From Chromobotia macracanthus (taxonomy: Eukaryota > Chordata > Actinopteri > Cypriniformes > Botiidae): a DNA stretch of 64,000 nucleotides. The stretch is from the NCBI GenBank assembly GCA_036877525.1, contig JAZGTH010000058.1, forward strand, positions 12,196,001-12,260,000. The letters are read 5' to 3'. Numbering within the stretch: the stretch's first letter is position 1; each line of letters begins with the position of its first letter. Below are positions 14,201 to 26,995 of the stretch, piece by piece. The position numbers were made by a program, and so were the translations under genes. Below the pieces are notes generated by a model. That model was not told the DNA's origin. It saw only the letters and a program-made list of their open reading frames with translations, and made no database searches.

Positions 14201-17200
14201 TCATAATCATCATGTCCTTTTATTTATCCTGATGTGATTTTAAACATGGATGACAAAAGATGTTGAATGTTAGAGAGATACAGCGAGTGAATGTCAGTAA
14301 ATGCAGCTAACAATTTTTCAGTGTTTCAGACATGTTTAGAGCATCATGAGGGTTCAGTAATTATTGAATCTGTCTTCAGTTTGATATCGACAAAATCTAA
14401 ATTAGAATGAAACACAAGTGTGTACTTCACACACAGCAGATTTGAAGCAATATTCCAGGTTTGTTGTTTGAAACCAATCAAAATGCTTGCATAATAATAA
14501 TTGCTGTAACAGACTCAGTGTAGCAGGAACACTTGAAAGTCATTTTGAAAGTGCATATATAAGACCCTGCCCATGTGTGATAGAACCACTAGTGTGTGCA
14601 GAGTGTGTGTTCTGCTGTGGACTGAAACGGTGTGTTGCAGAAGATGGAAGAGTGCATACTGTGTGTACGAAGATGTTATACTTCACTGTATGAAGTACAA
14701 TTACTCAAGTACTTTACACCCCTGCCAGATGAGTGAAAGGTTCATTTTTAATGAAGAGTTACCAGTAAGCAGTGAGATCTGCTCATAACTGTTGAAGGCT
14801 CTCAGTGTTTAAAGCCATTAATCAGACCTGTTTCAGCCCACACACACGGTGATAGTCATGCTGATTTGAGTTCTTTCTCTGTCTGTTTGATTTGATTTTC
14901 ATGCATTGTGTCATGTTCACTGTCCAGGGACAGGCTTGTGTCTTTATCTCTTGCATTTTGTGACTCTAATGATGCACTTATGTTGCCCCACTTTTCCCCT
15001 TCTCTTCATACCTTACCTACTAAAGGAGGGAATGCCACTTTATTGGTAAGTGGATGTTAACCAAAAGGGAGTTGAAACAAACAGAATAACCATGTAAAAG
15101 CAGTTAAAACAGGAAATGGGGCGCTGCACATCTCAGCAGTTGTCTGCAGGACAGAACAATCCACAAGCAAGTTGTATTGAGTAGAAGAACGACTGTTTTC
15201 TGATTCTCTGTTCTCGTGAATCTTTCTTTCATTTCTGTGATGTTCTGTCATGTTGTCTGTTTGTTTCTGGGGTTTTTTTGTAGCTCTCTCCCTCTGTCTC
15301 TCTCTCTCTCTCTCTCTGTCTCTCTCCTGTCACTCTTTATATTCTCTCTCACAGTTTGGCATACTCTCCTTCTGTATTTGGTTTCTTTCTTTTTTAAACA
15401 TTATGGTTTTGCATGCCCAGTATTGCATGTGCTGCACATACAGAACTGTCTGTAAGAGAGAAATTCTAGTCCTTTCTTTAAGCTATTTTTTTGGCAAGTA
15501 CATGATAACGCGCTTTCATCCAGATAGAAAGAGGAATTCTAATTCCAGTATTTATTTCTGTTTTTTTCTTTCTTTCTTTCTGTTCCTTTGTTTGGTTTAT
15601 TGGTTATAATTCCCTCCAGAAACTTCGACCTCTGGCTCCCCCCTTTTTGATCTCACAAACACATGCATCGCCTCATCTGGGTGTTAAACACCCCGCTGCC
15701 CTTCTTAAGAGTCCCACACCACCCGCAGCCCAAGCGGGGGAAGACACCTGTGCAGACGTCAGACAGCTCTCTGGAGCATCAGGGACATGCAGCAGGCAGT
15801 CGAGGGTTCGAGAGAAGGCGACTCACTCGCCGATTCACAGCAGTGACTCCCAGCGTGAGCCGCACAGTATAACCAGAAATCACAAGAAGTAAGAAAGGAG
15901 ACAGAGCTGGAAAATCACCAGTGTGATCTCGTCAGTATCTCAGTCACTTTTCCTACATGTGAGAAAACATGGGGAGCAAATGGAGACAGACAATAAATAC
16001 TAATAAAAACATAATTTGTTTCATAATTTTTTACCTGAATTTTTTTATCCTAACAGGATTTAAATTATATACTTCACTTTAAAAAACTGTAATATTGTGT
16101 ACACTAAAGTATGACAGACTCATTTTTTTCTTACCTTTTTATAGTCTGTAAAACATATTATCAGAACCTACAAAGAACCTTATGCAACAGAAAGGTTCCC
16201 TAGATACTAAAGGTTTTTTATGGAACCATACAGATTGACAAAGAACCTTTCAGAAATGCTTTTTTTTAAGAGTGTGGTGAAGTTTATGAGCTATGAGAGA
16301 GCAATAACCTCATGAGAAATAACGTGTTCTGTTGCTCTTGTCCTGTATTGTCACAGGAGGAAAAGATCACATGCATCTACGTGGCACCATTGTGGGCAAG
16401 GTGAGAACCCTTACCAGAGTTTCTTCCCGTCTCCAAGTCGACACAGGAACATATCCAAGAAGAAGAGCAGAGAAGATGGGCATAGGAGCAGGTCCTGGAG
16501 CAGATCTTCCTCTCCATCTTACTCTAGAGAACGAGATGTCAGAATGAACAAATCACTGCATGTGTGGCAGGACCACTCCAGGTGCAGATGTACACCTGCT
16601 TACCCTGCTATTACCTGCAGTCCAATAACAGTGTTAAAAACAGGTGTAAATGCTTCTGATTGGTCACATGGACTAATATATGGCGCCGCCTACTCAGCTG
16701 CCAATCATTCACTGCAGTAAAACATTGCTGGTTTATTTTCAGTGTCACATGGTTGTCTGGTAAAATAATTTGGGATCGTCTATACTGTACATACAGTGGG
16801 CTTTAAAAGTATATATAGCAAATCTGTAATTTAAAAAAAACATTAAAAAATTATTACCCATAGTCTGGGTACTGTACTAAAAGTTTTAGTATTTAAGGAA
16901 ATAAAGCAAAAAAATAAGTGATTGTGTGAAATAACACTGACCATGTACAGACACACACTATTGTTATAGTGCAGTCAGTGTATTAGATATATTCAATCAT
17001 GTCAAAGACAACACAGTCTCATTTCAGCCTGTCTGTCTTCAGAGAGAGAGACAGCCCTCATTCTGATGGAGACAGAACTTGCCGTCGATCCCGCAGTTAC
17101 TCTCCTATTCGGAAGAGGCGGAGAGACTCACCCAGCTTCATGGAGGCTCGCAGGATCACCAGGTAATACCACTGACAGAAGTCTGTAGCCACTTACCAGA

Positions 17201-19585
17201 AATACGTCCATTCAAATTCTCAAAACAGAAAAGTGCGGCAGAGACACTGTTAAATGCTGTTTGTGTTGATGAAACAAGTTGTTTCAGAGAACTACTGAAT
17301 TAAACATGCGCTGGATAACTGTGAGAGATCTAGCCTAAACAAACACAATGTTTGTGGTGATGTGTGCCTTCCATAGACGCTAGAGATTTAATTTGCCTGT
17401 ATTCAAAACCGTTGTGCCTTAAAAAATCAGTGAAGTTTAACCATTTGTGCAGCAAATTTTCTGAGTTCCTCAGATTATAGGAAGCATGTCTGTGACTGCT
17501 ATATGAATACAGTATAGGAAGAGATCTTGTACATGTTTTATCTTGTTTGTGTGAGGTGCGATTAATAGTAAAACACTGAATGTTTAGAATAAATAAAGGA
17601 AACAGTCGCCTCTACAGGACAGATGGTGTCCTCTTCAGGATTTCATTGGAATGGCTGCAGGCTGGTTCAGCAGTTCACTCACTGGATATTGACATGAAGA
17701 CAAACAGCAATTAATTTAACCACCATTGTTGTTTTTGTTATTTAATATAAAAAAATTCATTGTTGCTATGTTATCAGCAGAATAATTTGAGAATTAGGAG
17801 CATTTGGTATGTGGTACTGTTCAATAATTCTTCTTTATTTAACATCATGATTTTGTTTGAAATATGTTTAATTTGTAGGTTTAAAAAACACTGTGAAGTT
17901 ACATGACATACATGTCTGTATGATGACAAGTGATGTTTCCTGCAGGGCACTCAACACCCACACCAGCTTTTGTCCAATCACAAAGCTCTGATGTGTTAGA
18001 TGTGTTCACTCTCTCCTGTATGAAGACTTCACACTGAAGTGCTGCTGATCTGCAGTTACCATGGTAACTGTTGCTATGCATCTGGACCCCTAGTTTGCAC
18101 CTGATCCTGCGCGGTGAAGCAGCTTGCAGTGTCCCAAGAGTACAACTTTATTATTTATCACTCTCTCCTTTGTTCTGTCTTTCTCTCTCTGTCTCAAAGT
18201 GTATCTAATCCCTCAATCTCTGTTGTTCACATCATTCATCTACATCACAAAAATTCCTTCTGGGCTTTCAGAGATCAGCACTAACAGTCCTGCAGTTTAG
18301 TGATGCAGAGACATGAAGAGACTGTTCCAAAACCTAGTGAGCTGCCAGCACAGACAGAACAACAAGGCTGTTTGCAGTATAATTATTTACATTATATTTC
18401 TCCTGGACAAAACGTAAGGCAGAATTGCACATTCTGTATGTCTCACAGAGAATACATTCCCAGAATCTACTGCGACAAGCTCAATGAAAAAATTAGAGGC
18501 TTAGAGATGAGTAAAATGTTGACTAAAAATATTCCTCTTTCAGTACTGAATAGTTTTAATAATGTAGCTACAATGTCTCTAATATTTGTGTGGGTTCTGT
18601 ATTTTATGTGCTTTTATGCTGAAATATCCCGTAGTTTGTTGGCTGTGACATGAGGCTGTCTGACAGGCAGTTCCAGGGTTTGGGACTCAAAGGGTAATTA
18701 ATAATATTTTTTTGCTAGCTTTTTGGTCTGAAGAACTTTAAGCCAACAAATATTTGTTTTGTGCTCAAACAGACCTCAGCATGTTCTGACCTGTTAGTGA
18801 TGTTTGCATTACCATGTGTTTGTGAATACAGTAAGTATCAGTCTCTTGGTAAATTCTTGGAGTCATTTATCTGCTGTAATCTAGCCGTACAGTATATTAC
18901 TAATGCTTCAGCTTTACTGGAGTGTGTATGTGCTTAACTTCATGTTAAAGATTTACACCATGACGTTTTTACAGTATTAATAATAATGATTAATGTCGGT
19001 TGATTCACACCCACTAATCACAGCTGCAGACACTAATCAACACAGCAGAAGTATTTTCACCTCTTTGACCACAATGAAATGCTTTCTTTCTTAAATTTAA
19101 GACAGAATATTATAATGGTGATAGCTGCTCTAAGCTGTGTTTACAGTCTTTAGCTGGTTTAGATGTTTGATCAGCTAGCAGCTGGTTTCAGCCTGACAGA
19201 CCAGAACAAACAGATCATAGAAGATTGTTGTTGTGTGGTCAAAGTGGTATTGAAGTACTTCTTTTAATTCGAATGTGATAATATATATCAGAACATCTTT
19301 CTCTCTCTCGTTCCCTCTTTCTCCTTCTCTGTCTCTCTCTCTCTTTGTAGTGCACGCAAGCGGCCTATCCCGTACTACCGACCGAGCCCGTCCTCCTCCA
19401 GTTCTGTGAGCCGCTACAGTAGTTCTAGCCACAGTCGCAGCCACAGTTACTACAGCTACAGCAGTTACAGCAGCTACAGTCACAGCCGCAGCAGTAGTCG
19501 CAGTCACAGCAGGTCTCACAGCAGGAGCCCCAACGCAGCACTCAGTTACTACAGCCAAAGCAGCGATAAGAGCCCTGGATTCTGA
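3025..19585 (+). CDS. srrm3: srrm3: serine/arginine repetitive matrix protein 3, microexon splicing regulator (12 coding exons)
   Basis: Coding exons: 3025-3245, 3811-3912, 6036-6155, 6849-6926, 9717-9755, 9950-10000, 10264-10356, 10866-11019, 15620-15888, 16357-16581, 17043-17162, 19351-19585. I joined them by hand; every junction keeps phase and the total is 1707 nt, giving 568 residues plus TGA. Seen: start MYDGARVPPP (SRRM2-like MYNG start, purine at -3), cwf21 motif at about residues 43-96, acidic stretch about 118-148, Lys/Arg-Ser blocks, then the eMIC core at about 470-505 and a Ser/Tyr/Arg tail. Family knowledge: cwf21 proteins associate with the spliceosome, and the SRRM3/SRRM4 eMIC domain promotes inclusion of short neural exons. 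SRRM4 lacks cwf21 and SRRM2 lacks eMIC, so the pair identifies SRRM3. Human SRRM3 is somewhat longer. Oddities: one GC donor (10001) and two large tandem arrays in introns. The start of exon 3 could also be 6042. Extra alternative exons in the 4.6-kb intron cannot be excluded. Confidence 0.93.
4093..5892. repeat. 1.8-kb GA-rich tandem array in srrm3 intron 2
   Basis: Nearly pure (GA)n with regular GAGGAGAAGAGAGGGTGTGTG inserts giving imperfect units of about 35-65 bp. The plus strand, which is the srrm3 RNA sense, is almost all purine apart from the TGTGTG parts. The long open frames on both strands here (Ser-Leu/His-Thr repeats on minus, Glu-Arg on plus) are by-products of the repeat and not genes. 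Confidence 0.95.
7199..9404. repeat. 46-bp minisatellite, about 48 copies, in srrm3 intron 4
   Basis: The unit length is 46 bp, measured from successive GATCAGACAGCAG starts at 7241 and 7287. Each unit holds CAGCAGCGCTG, then a variable TGTGTATAG / TGTGTGTAG / TGTGGGTAG segment, then TTACAGCTG or TTAAACCTG, then TTTGATTGACAG. The variants are interspersed and shared between distant copies, as expected from unequal exchange or gene conversion. Single-base indels occur at about 7464, 8688 and 9051. Confidence 0.96.
11020..15619 (+). other. srrm3: Largest srrm3 intron (4.6 kb), no clear repeat array
   Basis: The intron lies between coding exons 8 and 9, with phase 0 at both ends. I see no convincing additional coding exon. 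It holds pyrimidine-rich stretches (about 12830-13340 and 15250-15600) and a back-to-back acceptor/donor at 12523-12526. The open frames here are short and resemble no known protein. Skipped microexons could be hidden here and would need RNA evidence. Confidence 0.6.
16140..16285. mobile_element. Short MITE-like element with AAAGAACC motifs (srrm3 intron 9)
   Basis: Repeated AAAGAACC / AAGGTTC blocks in both orientations make a small imperfect palindrome. This resembles a non-autonomous DNA-transposon family that is common in fish genomes. A similar copy lies at about 31660-31860. Exact ends and target duplications are not clear. Confidence 0.4.
17043..19585 (+). other. srrm3: srrm3 exons 11-12: eMIC domain and C-terminal tail
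   Basis: Exon 11 (17043-17162) carries SYSPIRKRRRDSPSFMEARR and exon 12 (19351-19585) continues with ARKRPIPYYRPSPSSSSS, the diagnostic eMIC block shared by SRRM3 and SRRM4. The junction splits a Ser codon. The acceptor of exon 12 lies in a long pyrimidine tract (about 19300-19350). The last about 65 residues are Ser/Tyr/Arg/His repeats ending in KSPGF before TGA at 19583-19585. No frameshift or stop interrupts the domain, so it should be functional. Confidence 0.92.
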
Positions 19586-22450
19586 AGGTACTGATGGGAA
19601 AACTGCATGACTGATAGACTGAACCATCTAAACAATGCAGGAAAATCATGATCCAGCTGTCCTGAAGAACAGCAGACAACAGCAAACAAATGTGAAGACA
19701 GAAGGTTTAAGACACATTCAGACCACAAGACAGAAAAACAGTGAGAACCTGATCAGCAAAGTGAGTGATGCTTGTGGTTTTGTTTACACAGGCAGCAGAA
19801 ATTTCTTTTGACAAATCAGACTCAAATCTTTATTTCGTTTCTATAGTGTGAACAGCAAAAACATATGAAATCCAAAATTACGAAATGATAAACTCCACCC
19901 AAACCACTCTCACACCATTCTTATTTGCTTTGAAATCCAATTAAAATAGCTGTTGTGCTGTCATTACTATGGCAACCGATATATGTATGCTCTGTAGAGT
20001 CACACTCAATGTGAGCAAATGAAAACAAGAACACAATATTGCTTTTTACAGTAGCATACAGTAGATTTCAGTGTGTCATGTTTCAGCTCCGGATCGGCAG
20101 GAAACTCTGCACAGAGAGAATGAAGGCTGTTCAGATTTTACTCTGGATTGTGACCTTTTGTTTTCTTGTTCATGCTGACTGTTAAAAAAGAGAAAAACGT
20201 TTCAGTCCAAAAACAACTGAAAGGTTTTTAAAACAGGATTTATTTTCTTTATGCAAAATATAGTTTGCAAATGTTTTTCATTTCATTTTGCAGTGAAATG
20301 AGATTTATACATGTTCTTTGGTGTTTACATGTACACATTTAGTAGTTTTAAGAATGGATAAAAATGGTATTATAATATCTGTATGTCAGAATGTTTTACT
20401 TTGAATATTTACTCTGCGAGTTTTGGCTGTACATTATGCACTGTTTTTCACGCTATATAGCAGATTATATGAGGCATTGGAATTTTGGCATGATGCAGTG
20501 GAAAACATGAACTGAAGGACTGTGTGTGTCTCCTGGAAACGTTACTCCTGGATCTTTTTCAAAAAATATCCATATCTGATGCTCTTGAGTCCCTTTTGGA
20601 GAGCCAAGGTTTCTTATTATATACAGTGTTCCACTTCTGTTTCTGTTGAGTTGTGTTATATAGCCACCTTTTACAGTTCTCTGAACTCTGTTGTTTTAAA
20701 CTCTCGTCTCCAGTGTAGATGCACTTACCCTGACACCAGGCTGCGAAAATATACCCACACAAATCTTTCCAACATATTTATTAACTATTCTATTTATTCA
20801 GTGATTTATACACATGATTGCTATTTATTTAATGTTTGTTGCATATTTATTGAATTAATACCTTTTAAATAGTTGTTTTTTAAGAGTTGCAGCGTTTTCT
20901 TTGTTTTGCAAAACATGAAGCAGGACAGCTAAAGCTTAAAGCTAGATTGAAATGCACCTTTCATTGATTGTTATGACAGACTGATGATTGTTATGAATCA
21001 CTTTTTTAAAAGTATTTTATGCCTCTTGTTACTGCAGCTTGTTTTATGTGTTTGCATTTTCTGCAGATATGTATTTTATTTATTCCAGTATTTATTCTTG
21101 TCATTAATGTATTCTGATAGAGGCTTCATCATTTATTATTTGCTTTATGTGCTGATATTCCTCTGTGAGATCCACTCATAAAGCTGGATTTTGATCTTTT
21201 GATGCAAGAAATGGCATCTGTCTTCTGTTTCTCATGTCTCCAGTGTAACATGAGATTCTCAACAGCTGTTTCTTTAATAATATAAGTCAGCTCTAGCATC
21301 TGAATTGTATACAAGTCAGTAGATTTAGTGTGTCATAATTAAACACAAAATTAAACTGTCTACAAATGGATCATCTTGTTCCTGAGTTCTGTGATTCTGG
21401 TCTTCTGTACATACTGAGAACTGGTATGTGACGAACAGTATTCACACCTCATGCTGTTTTTTTAAACAGTCTGTGTTTTTGAATGATTTGCAGTTGCTGA
21501 CTCCAGAAGGTTCTTGTGCTTTCAAACACACCAGCTGTTCATGTGGGGAGAAATGGATCAATTTTATTTTTAGTTCTGTGGTCAAAATTACTCCATATTC
21601 CTGGTCATTTCTAAAATTGTATTCGTTTATTTCACCACCATGGTGATTTTTAAACACTTAAATCTCTAGGTACAAGCTGTTTGAGGGCAGTGTGTGATTT
21701 GTGTTTACATTATGTCTCTCTGTTTGGCTGTATATAGATTTGTCCCCTGTGTGTGTTCTCTTTGCCATTGTTCTGTAGTTTACAGAGAAAATTGCTTTAT
21801 CTGGTTCTGCTATTTCTGACCAGAATTCTGGACTTTACAATGATTTAACATTCCTGTGCTCCTGTCTAATGATGAGGGACTCTTTGTGTGTGTGGTCCTG
21901 GTATACACTACATTATGAAGACCAAATCATACAGAATGATTATTTGTGAAAATCTAAAATTGCAGAAAGATCTCCTCCACAGAGGAGATCAGTCAAGATC
22001 CAGCCAAGAACTCTTGATGGTCACATGGAGCTTTAAAAATGCCAAACAGAACACTAGAACTATACTTGAAGAAAATGTTAGTAGTCCAGCTCTGTGCAGA
22101 ACTCAATATGGTAATGTTGGGAGAGACCGCATGTCTCTGTTCTCTCTCCAGATTCTTTAAAGACACTTTTTGTCTGATCATGTGGGTTCTCTGCGCAGGC
22201 AAACACGAGGAAAGGAAAGATGAGCGCAGCTTTGTGTTGAGATGTTTCATCAGGAAATACATGGAAACGTGAAATGAAAAGGAGATGAAAGATGTGCAGA
22301 TCTGTCACACTGGAACACATGAACACTGCAGTTTAATAATGTGATTTTGTCACATTATCCTCAGAACATTAAAGCTGAAGTAGGGACGGGCTGGAGGTCA
22401 CAGTTCATGCATCACCATCCATGTGCTATATAATAAAGGCCACAGCAATC
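19586..22450 (+). other. srrm3: Probable srrm3 3' UTR and downstream flank
   Basis: AT-rich sequence without recognisable coding exons follows the srrm3 stop. Candidate poly(A) signals are ATTAAA at 21338-21343 and AATAAA at 22432-22437. Which one is used, and whether the UTR extends this far, is inferred only from the absence of other genes. Confidence 0.4.
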
Positions 22451-22814
22451 AATAACCATGAATAATTCTATTACTGTTTTCATTTTGGTGGTAGAAAGAT
22501 CCAGTTTTGAGTCTTGCATTGTTTTACTCTTACAAATATAATATTATAATGCTAATAATGATCAAATTGTGCTAATGATCACGTTTATTTGTTTTGTGAC
22601 AGAGGACATAACATTATCTCTGTCTTGGATTGTGAAATGTAATGACGTCATTCTGTTGTGTTGTAGTCTGCCCCCTGGTGTTGACTCAGAGAAGATCAGC
22701 TCCTGTCTGTCTCCTAAAGGGTAGAAGCTCTGCTGCCAAAACCTGCCATCAAGAGGTCAGAGGCCAACAGACCTGTAAACACAGCCAGCAGCAGCGCAAG
22801 AGCGCTGAGCACCA

Positions 22815-22927
22815 CAACACACACACACAACATACACAACACAACACACAAAACACATACTCACACACACACAAAACACATACTCACACACACACAAAAC
22901 ACAACGCACACACAGAACACACACATA
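22815..22927. repeat. CA-rich imperfect microsatellite
   Basis: Interrupted (CA)n with ACAACACA and AAACACATACTCACAC blocks repeated two to three times. Confidence 0.8.
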
Positions 22928-23316
22928 ATTTTACTTTCAGCTTATTTTTTGCATCAAAGCAGTTGTTTCTCATTGCTGTCTGGCTTTGGTGTCTGTAGAC
23001 AGGAGTGGGGCGATTGCCAGATTGAATTCCCACCTTATTTTTTGCACTTTATTTCACCTGTTAGTCTTCTCTCTTTTTCAGTCTTCTCTATTTTACCTGT
23101 AATAAATGAAAACAGATCAATACAGTATGACTCAATGAATCCCAAAAACCTTCAAGAACATACACAGATCACATTGTCAGTGTACACAGGTAGTGTTTGT
23201 AGTATTAAATGCATTTCTTTATATGCATCTTCAATTAAGAATGTCAGAAATAAGCTTGTAGTGTATTACAACTAGGTGGGATAATGTTGCAATGCAAAGT
23301 TAATTTTCCTCTAAAG

Positions 23317-23479
23317 CAGGAGTGTCAAACTCAGCTCCTGGAGGGCCAGTGTCGTTCAGAGTTTAGCTTTACCCAGCCCCTACACACCTTCCTGGGATCA
23401 GGATCAGGTGTGTTTAATTGGGGTTGACTCTACACTCTGTAGAACAATGGTACTCCAGGAGCTGAGTTTGACACTCCTG
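23317..23479. mobile_element. hAT-type MITE, 163 bp, with intact TIRs and 8-bp target duplication
   Basis: The left end CAGGAGTGTCAAACTCAGCT and the right end, its reverse complement, form a perfect terminal inverted repeat of about 26 bp. The element is flanked on both sides by the 8-bp direct repeat CTCTAAAG (23309-23316 and 23480-23487). An 8-bp target duplication is the signature of hAT transposases. The element has no coding capacity and must have been mobilised in trans. The intact ends suggest a fairly young insertion. Confidence 0.85.
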
Positions 23480-24126
23480 CTCTAAAGGTATTAAAATGCC
23501 CTAGAAGAGTAGTGTTACAGTCGTGCACCGACAGAGGGCGCTGTTCACTCATCAGGGTTTTGACACACACAACCCTTACAATCAACACAACATCAAAACT
23601 CCCAGTCTCTGTTTGTTGGATTTATATTTGCTCAACATCTGAAGGAACAAATCTTTAGTATATAGTATGACTATATTAGTATATAGTTTAGTATATAGTC
23701 AGTGGTGGATCACAGAACAGAATTCTAAACCCACTGGATCCCATGTGAGTGTCAGCAGTGTTCAGTGAGTGCTCTGTTGTGTTCAGTACAGTACACACTC
23801 ACTCATACACAGAGACACTCTCTCTGAAAGATGTTTCACTGATCAGTGAGTCTGAAATCTTTCATTTCAAGCACAGCAGATCGTTAATCTGAGCTTGCAG
23901 GAGACCGCTGATAAAACAGCAACTGTTTTACAGTCATAGAATATATACATACAGTGTTTGTACTGTTACATTGCCATTAACACACACACAGTCTTATCCA
24001 GACAGTGGGGGTGAGTAAAGCACAGTCTGCTGTCTTCATAGAAACAGAGTCTTTGTATGCAGTTGACTAGCTCTGCTGCTGCCGTGGCAACAGCAGCAAT
24101 GTCCACACTTCGCTTGTGTTTGTATG

Positions 24127-24511
24127 CCTGGACTTTTTGTCCAGGCTCTGGTCATTTCTAGGCTTGATTACTGCAATGCTCTTCTGGCTGGACTGCCATC
24201 ATGTACAATCAAGCCTCTACAAATGATTCAGAACGCTGCAGCACGTCTCGTCTTCAACAAGCCCAAAAGAGCCCATGTCACCCCTCTCCTCATCTCTCTG
24301 CATTGGCTACCGCTCACTGCTCGCATCAAGTTCAAGGCCTTGACGCTTGCTTACAGATCTATCACTGGGCCAGCACCCTCCTACTTTCACTCATTCTTAC
24401 GAGTCTATGCTCCTACCAGAAGTCTGCGAGCACTTATTGTGTCTAGTTGCCTCTTTAGGTTGACTCGCTTAAAAAGCGTCTGCTAAATGAATAAATGTAA
24501 ATGTAAATGTA
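24127..24511 (+). mobile_element. 5'-truncated non-LTR retrotransposon (L2/CR1/Rex-like reverse transcriptase 3' end)
   Basis: An open frame of about 120 codons contains ISRLDYCNALLAGLPS, IQNAAARLVFN and LHWLPLTARIKFK, which are characteristic of the C-terminal part of L2/Rex1-type LINE reverse transcriptases. It ends with AAGCGTCTGCTAAATGAATA and short AAATGT repeats, the usual L2-like 3' tail. The N-terminal part, including the catalytic YADD region, is missing, so this is a dead 5'-truncated copy. Its tail is the same as the tails of the SINEs at 33.7, 43.1 and 46.9 kb. Confidence 0.85.
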
Positions 24512-26237
24512 TGGGTGGGACTGCTTTACATAATTTACAATGTAGAAACAGAGAGAAAGATCAACATTTCCATTTACTTTTTCCTACTATTATGGCACAA
24601 CTCTGTCAAATGTATGTATCAAAATCCATCTTCCACATCCAGCAGGATGACTGAACACTGGTCACTGTCTGAGCCTGACTAGAGCTGAGGTGCTGTGCTC
24701 ATAAAGACACTCTTCATTCTATACAAGCCATCAGGAGGAAAACGACTCCTAAATCATACAGTCAACCTGAAACAGACTTCACATCCCATTAATTTCTGCA
24801 ATCTGACATATTTCCAGTTGATAAGATATTCAACAAGATAAAAGTACAGCAGGACCTCCAGTTGTCTGCCAGGAACAGATTGTGAAAAGTGAGCATTACA
24901 TACCAGAATAGAGCCACGTGACTTAGGAGGAATTGTAAAAGGCATTTATTGCTGTGTCACAACCCCGTGTTGTTACCTAAAGGGACCCTTTGCATTTCAG
25001 AGCCCACAGATGAGCTGACAGAGATCAGAGACTATTGGCTGAGATTTTGTGTTGTATGCAGGGGTCTGACATTTGTGCAGTACAGTGGGGGTACAGTGGG
25101 GGTCTTCTGATTGGTCACTTTAATTGTCTTAGGTTGGTTTCAGTCACATGGTCAAGGAAAGGATAAAAAGGGAATGTAAGAGATGCTCCGTCTCTTTTCC
25201 TTTTGCACTCCTCTTCTTTGTGCTCTTCTTTTCTCTGGGTGCATCTAGTTGAGCTCTGCTCTTGGATTCTGCTCTTACTTTATGCTCTTCTTCTTTACTT
25301 GAGCTCTGCTCTTACTTTATGCTCTTCTTCTTTATCTGAGCTCTAGGCTCAACTTCCAGCCCTCTCTTGTCTAATCTTTCTTTCTCTATTTTCTGTTCTT
25401 TATCTGTAAGGTAATATTCTTCACATACACTGTTTAAAGTTAATTGTATATGTCATTTACCATTATATGCATCTTCATTGTACTAGATGACCTAGTTGGT
25501 ACAGACTATAAAGAAATTATTGTGTATTGTAAATCTTCTCAAATCATTTAAAGTGTCAGTTATTGTAGACTCAATACTCTCATCCATTATTATGAAATGT
25601 AGGCAAATGATGCTTGTTGGAAATGTGTTGTTTCACCCACCTGACTACAGCTGTGTTTGTAAAGTGGTATAGATTTGTTTTTCGTGATTGTTTACCGTAT
25701 AGACTCCAAATACAGATTTTTTGTGAAAGTGTTTACAGTATCTGATGCAGATATTGATTGTAGAAATGTGATGTCTAATGTGACTGTGTTGTGTATTCAG
25801 AGTATTGAGGTCATGGGGACATTGCTTTAGGGTAAGATCATCCAATTCACACCAGGTGCTTTTGAACAGTAATGCGTCTCAACAGCCCGCTAATGCATTT
25901 TACATACACAAATCATATGGTCCTCTTTTCCTCCTGCTCTGTTTTCTCATCTTCTCATTGGCTTCACATCTTTCTGTTCTTGCTCTCTCCATTTCATGCA
26001 CCCATGTCTGCGCTGCTCTTCATTGTCTTTATCTGACTGCTTTTATTTTTCACAGTTATTCATCAACAGTTATTCATACACATTTTAAGTGAACATTGTG
26101 TTTTCGGTTTATATTTGCCCCCCCTTTTATCCTACAACGTAAAGATTTCAATGTCATCATGTTTTATATGAAATGTTTGTTAAACAAGTGAAAGTAATAA
26201 TCATTCTAGCATATTGTACATTAATAATAATTAATGT

Positions 26238-26537
26238 TTTTGTGTGTGTGTGTTTGTGTGTGTGTTTGTGTGTGTGAGTGTGTGTGCGTGTGTGTGTGTT
26301 TGTGCGTGTGTGTGCGTGTGTGTTTGTGTGTGTTTGTGTGTGCGTGTTTGTGTGTGTGAGTGTGTGCGTGTGTTTGTGTGTGTGTGTGTTTGTGCGTGTG
26401 TGTGTGTGAGAAAGAGAGAGAGACAGGAGAGGCAGTTGGAAGAACAGCAAGGAGGAAATGAGCAATGAGAAATGAGTGTGTGTTTGTGTGTGTAAGTGTG
26501 TGTGTTTGTGTGTGTGTGTGTGTGTGTGTTTGTGTGT

Positions 26538-26578
<41 letters not shown>

Positions 26579-26619
26579 TGTGTGAGTGTGTGTGTGTTTG
26601 TGTGTGTGTTTGTGAGTGT

Positions 26620-26651
<32 letters not shown>

Positions 26652-26926
26652 TTGTGTGTGTGAGTGTGAGAGTCTGTGTGTGTGTGTGTGTGTGTGTGTG
26701 AGTGTTTGTGTGTGTGAATGTGTGTGTGAGTGTTTGTGTGTGTGTGTGTTTGTGTGTGAGTGTGTGTGTGTTTGTGTGTGTGTTTGTGAGTGTGTGTGAG
26801 TGTGTGTGTTTGTGTGTGTGTGTTTGTGTGTGTGAGTGTGAGAGTCTGTGTGTGTGTGTGAGTGTTTGTGTGTGTGTAAATGTGTGTGTGAGTGTTTGTG
26901 TGTGTGAGTGTGTGTGTTTGTGTGTG

Positions 26927-26995
<69 letters not shown>

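Larger units (their letters stand above)
22451..26237. other. Intergenic DNA between srrm3 and the tspoap1 remnant
   Basis: No intact gene is visible. The stretch holds a CA-rich tract (22815-22927), a hAT-type MITE (23317-23479) and a truncated LINE (24127-24511). A region at about 24950-25400 has a TATA-like ATAAAAAG followed by a pyrimidine-rich segment with a short direct duplication (GAGCTCTGCTCTTACTTTAT at about 25300 and a near copy just before it). That may be an old LTR, but I found no proof. Confidence 0.5.

Noticed and set aside
24950..25400. Possible solo LTR (TATA-like box, pyrimidine tract, short duplication)
   Set aside because: I could not find matching TG...CA ends, a target duplication or a poly(A) signal.
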